Positions 23,264 through 31,300 of a stretch of DNA of 64,000 bases are shown one piece after another; the first letter of the stretch is position 1, and every line of letters starts with the position of its first letter. The stretch is from a virus: positions 1 through 64,000 of IMG/VR virus record IMGVR_UViG_3300023179_000077, one strand, 5' to 3'. The notes beneath the pieces were generated by a model. That model searched no databases. It was given only the letters and a program-made list of their open reading frames with translations, and was not told the origin of the DNA. The translations under genes were made by a program, and so were the position numbers.

Positions 23264-23932
23264 ATGCGTGAATCTAATCGTGAAAGAAAAAATGATATTA
23301 AATCCATTAGTGCGGTACAGTTAAATGAAGAACAAAAAGAAGCAAAACGATTAATAGTAGAAAATCAAATAGTAATTATAACAGGTAGAGCAGGCTCGGG
23401 TAAATCATTAGTATGTGCTCAAGCCGCATTAGATTTTCTTAAGAAAAAACAAATCAATTGTATTTACAATACGCGTGCTGCAATTGAAGTAGGAAAAAGT
23501 TTAGGATTTTTACCTGGAGATATTAATGGTAAGTTTGATCCATATATGGAAGCACTTGTTGAAAATCTTAATAAATGCTGTTCCAATAAAAACGAAGTAC
23601 CTAATCTTGTGTCTGAAGAAAAAATAAAAGCATTACCAGTACAATTTATACGTGGTAAAACAATCGATGATATATTGATTGTAGAAGAGGCACAAAACTT
23701 AACTAAAGGTGAAATGCTAGCTATATTAACACGTTTAGGTAAAACAGGTAAAATAGTAATTAACGGTGACAATGAACAAACCGATATAAAAACGCATACA
23801 GGCGAAATAAACGGATTAAGTTACGTAATCGAACTATCTAAAAAAATAGAAGAAATTAAGTGGATTAAATTGAAAGAAAATCATCGTTCTGATCTAGTTG
23901 GGAAAATACTTGAATACGAATATGGGAAATAG
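23264..23932 (+). CDS. phoH: PhoH-like ATPase
   Basis: 222 residues. Walker A GRAGSGKS (41-48), Walker B 'ILIVEEAQN' (137-145, like the DEAQN of PhoH proteins), then 'GDNEQTDI' and 'LKENHRSDLVGKI', the ordered motifs of the PhoH family. PhoH is a common gene of marine and freshwater phages. Its role is uncertain: RNA processing or stress response is suspected, and phosphate regulation is not proven. The gene has its own regulatory element and no operon partner. Confidence 0.93.
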   Translation: MRESNRERKNDIKSISAVQLNEEQKEAKRLIVENQIVIITGRAGSGKSLVCAQAALDFLKKKQINCIYNTRAAIEVGKSLGFLPGDINGKFDPYMEALVENLNKCCSNKNEVPNLVSEEKIKALPVQFIRGKTIDDILIVEEAQNLTKGEMLAILTRLGKTGKIVINGDNEQTDIKTHTGEINGLSYVIELSKKIEEIKWIKLKENHRSDLVGKILEYEYGK

Positions 23933-23933
23933 C

Positions 23934-23943
23934 TATATTTATA
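23934..23943 (+). promoter_or_regulatory. TATATTTATA element before the neck gene group
   Basis: 22 bases before the start at 23966; would drive 23966-28308, whose genes overlap or nearly touch. Confidence 0.45.
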
Positions 23944-23965
23944 CGTGTTAAATACTACTTAAATA

Positions 23966-25537
23966 ATGGCTATAAATCTTAAAGACTTATATGATAAATA
24001 CTATGGGGATACTTCATACTTAACACCAGTTAAATGTAATACTCCATTTGAATATTATGATAACGATCCTGAATTTGTAAGAGATGCTAAAAGTGTTGCA
24101 CGATTTGTAGCTCAACGCTTAGGTACTGGTTTAGGTCTTACTCAACTCAACATTAGTGATTTAACCGTGTATGCTGCTTTTGAAGAAGCAGTTACTACAT
24201 ACGGTAATATGGTCTATCAATATAAAATTAGAGACCAATACTTAAGTATGGAAGGAGCAGAATCGTCTCCTTTTAATAACGCTACTGTTACTTATGTAAA
24301 TAGTATAGATGTAAGTTCACCTGTTACTTGGTCTGGTGCTAGATTAGCTACTTTAACTGATATAGATAATAATCCAACTTACACTCAAGCAGTAAATGAT
24401 GGAAGCATATATGTTATATCTGCTTCATTATCTAATTTTATATTACCTAATTTAGATTATGTTAAATCATTCACTTTAGCTACAGAATATGTAAGTGGAT
24501 CTATTACTTATGATTTAAGTCAATACGTTTATAATAAATTAAATAAAGTAAGTGGTAGTTATCTTTATTTCTTTACTACTAGTCCTCAAATATCAAGTGG
24601 ATCTGCTTTATTTGGAACCGGATCTATACCTACAGTTTATATTCAAGATGTATTAGATCCTGAATTTAATAATAAATTAATTAGTGATACTTTAGCTACT
24701 TTAACTACTACTATAGCTGAAAACTATGCTAGTGAAGCAGGTATAGGTGGAAACTATACAGTATATAGTGGTACTCTTCCAATGACAGCGGGCGTTCAAG
24801 ATTATGATTTAAATACTTGGGCTGCTAACTCAGCATCATTAAATCCAGGTGACAGAATAGAAATTAGAAGAGTATTCTATGAAGAACCCCCTGCTATTGT
24901 TCGTTACTTTGATCCATATGCCGGTACAGGTACTGGTATCCAATCATTACTTGAAACATTTGGATTTGGTCAGTTTTCTCCGGGTATTAACTTCTTATTA
25001 ATGCCTATCTACTTTGATATACAAAAAATACAAGCGATTGAATTTAACGATCAAATAAGAAAAGCAGCTTATTCATTTAATTTAGTAAATAATAAATTAA
25101 AAATATTTCCTATACCTACTGAAAATAAAAATTTATTTTTTGAGTATGTAAAAGTAAGTGAAAAGTTCAATCCTATCAAAGACAACAGAAATAATGTTGT
25201 TACTGATGTAATGAATGTTCCTTATAGAAATCCAATATATTCTAGAATAAACACTGTAGGTAGAACTTGGATATTTAAATATGCCTTAGCATTATGCCGT
25301 GAAATTGAAGCACATATTCGCTTAGAATATTCTACAGTTAACGTTCAAGGTGTAGGAGCATTACAAGGATCCGATTTAATTCAAGATGCTAGAACAGAAA
25401 AAGAACAATTGTTGACTGAATTAAAAGAAATGTTAAATGAAGTATCGCGTAAAGCACAATTAGAGCGTCAACAACAAGAAGCCCAATTTGCTCGTGATAC
25501 TTTAACTCAAATACCATTACCAATTTATATATTCTAA
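23966..25537 (+). CDS. Virion structural protein, neck/connector candidate (gp13-like position)
   Basis: 523 residues. The start 'AINLKDLYDKYYGDTSYLTPVKCNTPFEYYDND' and the C-terminal 'GRTWIFKYALALCREIEAHIRLEYSTVNVQGVGALQGSDLIQDARTEKEQLLTELKEML' follow a pattern of head-tail connector proteins in T4-like phages ('W-kyalA-akeilg-iRsky... l-gd-L-s-a-aek-L-eel'). The middle is rich in Ser, Thr and Gly and looks beta-structured. It overlaps the next gene by TAATG. The gp13 assignment rests on these patterns and gene order, so it is moderate. Confidence 0.6.
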   Translation: MAINLKDLYDKYYGDTSYLTPVKCNTPFEYYDNDPEFVRDAKSVARFVAQRLGTGLGLTQLNISDLTVYAAFEEAVTTYGNMVYQYKIRDQYLSMEGAESSPFNNATVTYVNSIDVSSPVTWSGARLATLTDIDNNPTYTQAVNDGSIYVISASLSNFILPNLDYVKSFTLATEYVSGSITYDLSQYVYNKLNKVSGSYLYFFTTSPQISSGSALFGTGSIPTVYIQDVLDPEFNNKLISDTLATLTTTIAENYASEAGIGGNYTVYSGTLPMTAGVQDYDLNTWAANSASLNPGDRIEIRRVFYEEPPAIVRYFDPYAGTGTGIQSLLETFGFGQFSPGINFLLMPIYFDIQKIQAIEFNDQIRKAAYSFNLVNNKLKIFPIPTENKNLFFEYVKVSEKFNPIKDNRNNVVTDVMNVPYRNPIYSRINTVGRTWIFKYALALCREIEAHIRLEYSTVNVQGVGALQGSDLIQDARTEKEQLLTELKEMLNEVSRKAQLERQQQEAQFARDTLTQIPLPIYIF

Positions 25538-26130
25538 TGCCCAGAGGAATAGTAAAATATGTACCTGTAGATAATTGTCCTGATCCAAATTATCCCGCTG
25601 CAGCGCCTTCAGCACCTGTAACAAAAGCAGGTACACCTACTGCTCCTGAATTACCTCCAACTGGTGCTGATTTTATAAATACATTTATAGATCAAGCAGC
25701 TAAATCATCTATTCGTTTTAGTAATATGACTGTAGGTTATTTTAAATTAGATTTAACCAATACTAAATCAAATATGTATGGTGAATCAATAGAAAAATGG
25801 TATTATCCACCAGTGGAAGTAAGATGTTTAATTGAAAGAGGTGATTTTGCTTATACCGATACTGAATATGGACCTGATATTAATCAAACATTAACATTAA
25901 CAATACCAAAAATAACTTTAGTTGAGCTTGACTTTTTACCTGAAGTAGGAGATATAGTTACTGATCAAGAAAGATATTATGAAGTACATGATTCAAACAG
26001 ATCATTCATAACTATACCAGGTACAGGTAGATCTGAATCAACTGTTGGCACTCCGGGTCAAATAGTAGTATATAAAGTAACAGCTCACTTAACAAGAACA
26101 ACAAAACTTAACCTAATACAGTATAGCTAA
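25537..26130 (+). CDS. 14: Neck protein candidate (gp14-like)
   Basis: 197 residues. The stretch 'LTNTKSNMYGESIEKWYYPPVEVRCLIERGDF' and the later 'EVGDIVTDQERYYEVHDSNRSFI' resemble the T4-type neck protein gp14 ('n-YGEskek-y-ppv-v-clid', then 'gd-I--ngeyYEi'). An N-terminal proline/alanine-rich linker (about residues 20-45) is not part of the domain. It would help join head and tail. Overlaps both neighbours by TAATG, so translation is coupled. Confidence 0.62.
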   Translation: MPRGIVKYVPVDNCPDPNYPAAAPSAPVTKAGTPTAPELPPTGADFINTFIDQAAKSSIRFSNMTVGYFKLDLTNTKSNMYGESIEKWYYPPVEVRCLIERGDFAYTDTEYGPDINQTLTLTIPKITLVELDFLPEVGDIVTDQERYYEVHDSNRSFITIPGTGRSESTVGTPGQIVVYKVTAHLTRTTKLNLIQYS

Positions 26131-26471
26131 TGGGACTTTTAGAAAAAATATTATTAAATGAAGGTATTACTATTTTTAGATGTGATATTCTAATTAAAAC
26201 AGAAGCTGAGCAAAATAAAGTAGAAATATACAATGAAATTAGAGCATTAGAAGGTGTAGTTGTTGTAACTGTAGTACAAAGTGATTTCTTAAATAGAAAA
26301 AGAACACCACGATATGAATATTCTTTAATTAAAATAAAATATATTGGAAGAGGTGATGCTAAAACATCAATCAAACAAATTGGTATAAATGCAGTAACTA
26401 AAAATAAAGTTCCTGGTTTATTACAGTTTATTCCAAGATACGATACAATTACTAAAGTAGGATCATACTAA
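26130..26471 (+). CDS. Small conserved tail/neck-region protein
   Basis: 113 residues, 'ITIFRCDILIKTEAEQNKVEIYNEIRALEGVVVVTVVQSDFL', a beta-alpha-beta pattern like a small ferredoxin-type fold, then 'YEYSLIKIKYIGRG'. Function unknown. Translation is coupled to the gp14-like gene (TAATG). Lies inside the neck operon. Confidence 0.65.
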   Translation: MGLLEKILLNEGITIFRCDILIKTEAEQNKVEIYNEIRALEGVVVVTVVQSDFLNRKRTPRYEYSLIKIKYIGRGDAKTSIKQIGINAVTKNKVPGLLQFIPRYDTITKVGSY

Positions 26472-26481
26472 AACATATAAA

Positions 26482-26835
26482 ATGAAATTATTAGATATAT
26501 TAAGAGAAGCAAATGAAAATATTACTGATATCATTGCTAATCTAACGCCAGAGCAACGTAAAGAATTATTTCAAAGAGGATCACTATTAATTCCTCAATC
26601 TCAAGATCCATCTCGTCCATCAACTATATCTTCAAAAGTAGTTCGTTTACCTAAAGCAGAAGAAATACAAAGAAAATTAATTAATGATAAAAAAGAATTT
26701 GAAGCATATCAATACCATCCTGATGAAGATATTAAAAAAATAGCTAAAGAAATAAATAAACTATATAATCAATTATATGGTACTATAAAAGCTCTAGATA
26801 AAACATTAGAATTAAAAAAACTAGGTAAATTATAA
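26482..26835 (+). CDS. Small helical structural-region protein
   Basis: 117 residues, MKLLDILREANENITDIIANLTPEQRKELF. The start contains L-R-E before A9, reminiscent of a short T4-type targeting tag, but this is weak. The rest is helical and basic, ending in a coiled segment (KKIAKEINKLYNQLYGTIKALDKTLELKK). Overlaps the next gene by TAATG. Function unknown. Confidence 0.6.
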   Translation: MKLLDILREANENITDIIANLTPEQRKELFQRGSLLIPQSQDPSRPSTISSKVVRLPKAEEIQRKLINDKKEFEAYQYHPDEDIKKIAKEINKLYNQLYGTIKALDKTLELKKLGKL

Positions 26836-28082
26836 TGCAACAATTCCGTAAACCAACACCAAAAAATCAAGCAGAAATAGTACAAGATACTATTAATCCT
26901 TACTATCAGGGTAAACCAGTTAGTCAAAATGTATTTACTCATCGTGATAATAGAGCATTAAATACTACTCGTAAAACGGATAATGTAAAGGATATTACTG
27001 TTGGTTTAGAAGATATTGATTATGCTATTAAATATTATTTTGAAACTGCTATTTTACCTACTGTAGTACAAGATGGTAATGTAATTAATGTTCCTGTGAT
27101 GTATGGTTCTCCTGAGCGTTGGAAATCAGTACAACAAGATGGTTATTATAGAGATACTAATGGTAAATTAGTAATTCCTCTTATAATGTTTAAACGTAAT
27201 GGGATTGAAAAAAATAGAAATTTAGGTAATAAAATAGATGGTAACTTAGCATCTTTATTTCAAGTATTTGAAAGTAGATATAATCAAAGAAACCAATATG
27301 ATAAGTTTTCTATATTAACAAATAGAATACCATCAAAACAATATTATGTTTCTGTAGTACCTGATTATGTTACTATAACATATGAGTGTGTTATATTTAC
27401 AAATTTTGTAGAACAAAATAATAATATAATTGAAGCAATTGAATTTGCAGCTGATTCATATTGGGGAGATAAAAATAGATGGCAATTTAGAACTATGATT
27501 GATAATTTTGCTACAACAAATATTATTAACACTGGTGAAGATAGAGTAGCAACTACTAATATTACTTTAAAAGTAAATGGATACTTAATTGCTAATAGCA
27601 TTAATCAACACCTATCAGATACTAATATGCATTATTCTCCATCTAGAATAACATTTACATTTGAAACATCAGAAACTGCTGAAACATTTTCACCCACTGG
27701 TAAAGCTACTCCTGTACCTAAAACAGCAATGGGAGCTATATCCGCTGTTGATTCTTATAATGTGAACGTAACAAATGCAACTGTAGCTTTAAATACTGAT
27801 TTAGCTTCATACTTAGGAACAAGCATAACAAAATACGCTGTTACTATTACATCAAATACAGCTGTATTTAATGGATCTTTCTTAACAGCACCATCACCAT
27901 TACCCGCAACGTCAGCTGCTAACTTTAATTTCTTTGTTAATGGCCAGTATGTAGATGCAAATGCTATAACATCATTTGTTGATAATGGAAACGGAACTTG
28001 TACTTTAACTGTAAATACTACTAACTTAGAATATTCACTTGAATCAACAGATCAAATAATAGCCGTAGGTAAATTCGCTTAA
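26835..28082 (+). CDS. Tail completion/sheath-terminator candidate (gp15-like) with C-terminal extension
   Basis: 415 residues. 'IDYAIKYYFETAILPTVVQDGNVINVPVMYGSPERWKSVQQDG' and 'GKLVIPLIMFKRNGIEKNRNL' recall the gp15-type tail terminator ('V-VPi-YgpkeK', then a conserved basic strand), and 'NNIIEAIEFAADSYWGDKNRWQFRTMI' and 'INTGEDRVATTNITLKVNGYLI' fit the second half. The last 130 residues (SAVDSYNVNVTNATVALNTDL onward) form a separate beta-rich domain absent from T4 gp15 (272 residues). The match is by pattern memory, so moderate. Confidence 0.55.
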   Translation: MQQFRKPTPKNQAEIVQDTINPYYQGKPVSQNVFTHRDNRALNTTRKTDNVKDITVGLEDIDYAIKYYFETAILPTVVQDGNVINVPVMYGSPERWKSVQQDGYYRDTNGKLVIPLIMFKRNGIEKNRNLGNKIDGNLASLFQVFESRYNQRNQYDKFSILTNRIPSKQYYVSVVPDYVTITYECVIFTNFVEQNNNIIEAIEFAADSYWGDKNRWQFRTMIDNFATTNIINTGEDRVATTNITLKVNGYLIANSINQHLSDTNMHYSPSRITFTFETSETAETFSPTGKATPVPKTAMGAISAVDSYNVNVTNATVALNTDLASYLGTSITKYAVTITSNTAVFNGSFLTAPSPLPATSAANFNFFVNGQYVDANAITSFVDNGNGTCTLTVNTTNLEYSLESTDQIIAVGKFA

Positions 28083-28083
28083 A

Positions 28084-28308
28084 ATGGCACGATTAAAATT
28101 AAAACAAGTATTATCTAATTTATCATATAATGCTACTACTAATCAATTAACTCTTAGTGGTAGTTCAGACCCATCATTTATAATCTCAGGCTCAGTTTAT
28201 GTAGCATCAACACCAACAATAACAGGTTCTGTTACAATTCAAAACGTAGATACATTCGGTGATAGTGGCAGCTTCTATACGTTAGACCTAGGAAATAATT
28301 CATTTTAA
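28084..28308 (+). CDS. Small fibre-associated protein
   Basis: 74 residues, MARLKLKQVLSNLSYNATTNQLTLSGSSDPSFIISGSVYV. The Ser/Thr-rich, short beta pattern 'TITGSVTIQNVDTFGDSGSFYTLDLG' resembles the 'ITGSVTI' units of the fibres downstream. It follows the gp15-like gene with 1 base between. Perhaps a fibre-attachment or fibre-tip piece. Last gene before the fibre block. Confidence 0.6.
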   Translation: MARLKLKQVLSNLSYNATTNQLTLSGSSDPSFIISGSVYVASTPTITGSVTIQNVDTFGDSGSFYTLDLGNNSF

Positions 28309-28316
28309 TATTTATA
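28306..28316 (+). promoter_or_regulatory. TAATATTTATA element before the first fibre gene
   Basis: Overlaps the stop of the upstream gene; 30 bases before the start at 28347. Confidence 0.45.
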
Positions 28317-28346
28317 TTCAACACTGTTGACGTTGTAATATAAAAT

Positions 28347-31300
28347 ATGCCAAAGATTATTCCAAATTATACAACAATTCCTGGACAGGGATTTACTATT
28401 TTAGATTTAGATTTAGGAGAAATAGCACTTAACGTTAGTGATGGTAATCTATATCTTAAAAAAGAAACAGCAGGAGTACCAAGTGTTGTTATACTAGCAG
28501 GTCCTGGAAATGTTGCTGTTAGTTCATCATATGCTTTAACATCATCATATGCTAATTATGCTGCTGTAGCATTAAATGCTACTAATTCTCTTAATACTTT
28601 ATTTGGTATATTTTCACTTCATTCGTATTACTCTCAATTAGCAAGAACAGCATCGTTTGCATATAAAGCAGATTATTCTGATTTTGCATTAAAGGCTTTA
28701 ACAGCTACTAATGCTTCAACAGCATCTTTACCTATACGAGGTATAATAACAGCATCAGCTGCTGGTTCTACAATTACATTTACTAAAGGCGATAGCAGTA
28801 CTTTTAACGTTAGCGTAACAACAGCAACTGCTCAAACAGCATCATATGTTACTTCATCTAACGTTGATGGTCCTTATGGTAAAAATAGTATACTAACAGC
28901 ATCATACGCTCTAACAGCATCATTACCGCTTCGAGGTTTAATAACAGCATCCGCTGTCGGCTCTACAATCACGTTTACTAAAGGTGATAGTAGTACTTTT
29001 AATGTTACTATAACAACAGCAACTGCCGAGACTGCATCATATGTATCTTCTTCTAATGTTGATGGTCCTTATGGAAAAAATAGTATATTAAGTGCGTCGT
29101 ATGCTGTAACAGCATCTTATGTTTTAAATGCAATAAGCGCCTCGTATGCTCTTAGTGCCTCACAAGCATTTAGTTCATCATATGCGTTTAGTGCATCACA
29201 AGCAGTTAGCTCATCATACGCACTTAGTGCATCGTTTACTTCAACAGCAAGCTATTCCCTATCATCATTATCAGCATCATATGCTAGTACTGCTTCTAAT
29301 ATAGAAGGAGGTGCTACAAATTATATTACACTATGGAGAACCAATACTGCTTTAACAAGCAGTGTAATGTATCAAAGTAGTAGTAATATTACTATAGGTG
29401 GTGGAGCTATTTTACCTTCAGCTAGGTTAGAAGTAAAAGGAGCAGGCTCTACATCAGCTACTGCTGCTTTAAACGTTATAAATGCTTCATCAACAGATTT
29501 ATTATACTTAAGAAATGATGGTTTTGTAGGTATAGGAACAGCATCTGCTGCTTCTACTGAAAATATGTTCATTAAAAAACAGTGGACTATATTTGATCAA
29601 GGAGTTGATCTTACAAATTATACTATAGTTGATATATCAAATACAACTAGTGTTTTAAGATTAGGAGTTGAAACTAATTCTGGAGGAGGTATAGCAACAA
29701 ATTCTACAGCTTATGCTGGTATAATTGGTACTACAAAAAATATTCCATTACAGTTTATTACTAGCGGCAGTGTAAAAACTACTATAACATCAACAGGTAA
29801 TTTTGGAATAGGTATTACATCACCGTTATATACTTTAGATGTATCAGGCAGTGCTCGTATTACTAGCTCAGTATTCTTACCAGGATTAATTAATACTAGT
29901 CAATCTCATCTTATAAGCTATAATTCAAGTTCAGGACAACTTTATTATTTAGGAACCGGTTCGTTTACAGCTAGTTGGGCTAATAATACTATTAGTGCTT
30001 CTAATGCACAAACAGCAAGTTATATTCTTAACGCTGTATCTGCATCGTTTGCTTCTACAGCTTCATACGTGTTAAATGCAGTCAGCGCATCATTTGCATC
30101 AACTGCTTCGTTATCTCAGAATGCATTAACAGCGTCATTTATAACAGCTTCTAATGTTTGGGGCCCGTTTGGCTCAAACAGTATTATCAGTTCATCGTTT
30201 GCATCAACGGCTTCATATGTTCTTAACGCTGTGTCTGCATCATTTGCAGCAACAGCATCATCCGCAGATAATTTTCTAGTTAGAGGCACACTTACTGCAC
30301 AAACTATTATAGCACAAGTAATAACTTCATCAACTGACTTTGTTACTGGTTCAACTCGTTTCGGTACTCAACTCACTAATACACATCAATTTACCGGCAG
30401 CGTAAGTATAACTGGTAGTTTAACTGTTACTGGAGCTGGAATTACAGGATCGCTGTTTGGAACAGCAAGTTGGGCAGTGAGCGCATCACAAGCACTTACA
30501 GCTTCATATGTGTTAAATGCTGTATCATCATCCTATGCACTAAGTGCATCACAAGCTCAAAATGCAACTACAGCATCATACGTGTTAAATGCTGTTTCAG
30601 CATCATTCGCTAGTACAGCATCGTTTGTTCAAAATGCTATATCTGCTTCGTTTGCTTCTACTGCTTCATATGTGTTAAATGCAGTTAGTGCATCATTTGC
30701 ATCTACTGCTTCATTCGTTCAAAATGCAGTTAGTGCATCATTCGCATCAACAGCATCCTTAGCTCAAAATGCTTTAACAGCATCATTTGTAACAGCGTCT
30801 AATGTTTGGGGCCCATTCGGATCAAATAGTATTATTAGCTCATCGTTTGCTAGTACAGCATCCTTAGCTCAAAATGCAGTTAGTACTTCATTCGCCGCAA
30901 CAGCATCATCCGCAGATAACTTTACAGTACGTGGTACACTTACTGCTCAAACAATAGTAACTCAAGTTATAACTTCAAGTACTGATTTTGTAACTGGTTC
31001 ATCTCGATTCGGTACATTATTAACAAATACACATCAATTTACAGGTAGTGTAAGTATAACAGGAAGTTTAAATGTAGTAGGAGCTGGAATTACAGGTTCA
31101 TTGTTTGGAACATCATCGTGGGCTAACAATGCAATAAGTTCATCTTATGCATTATCAGCATCACAAGCACAAAACGCAGTTAGTGCATCTTATGTATTAA
31201 ACGCTGTAAGTGCTTCATTTGCTAGTACAGCATCCTATGTACTTAATGCAGTTAGTGCTTCATTTGCTAGTACAGCATCGTTCGTTCAGAATGCCGTTTC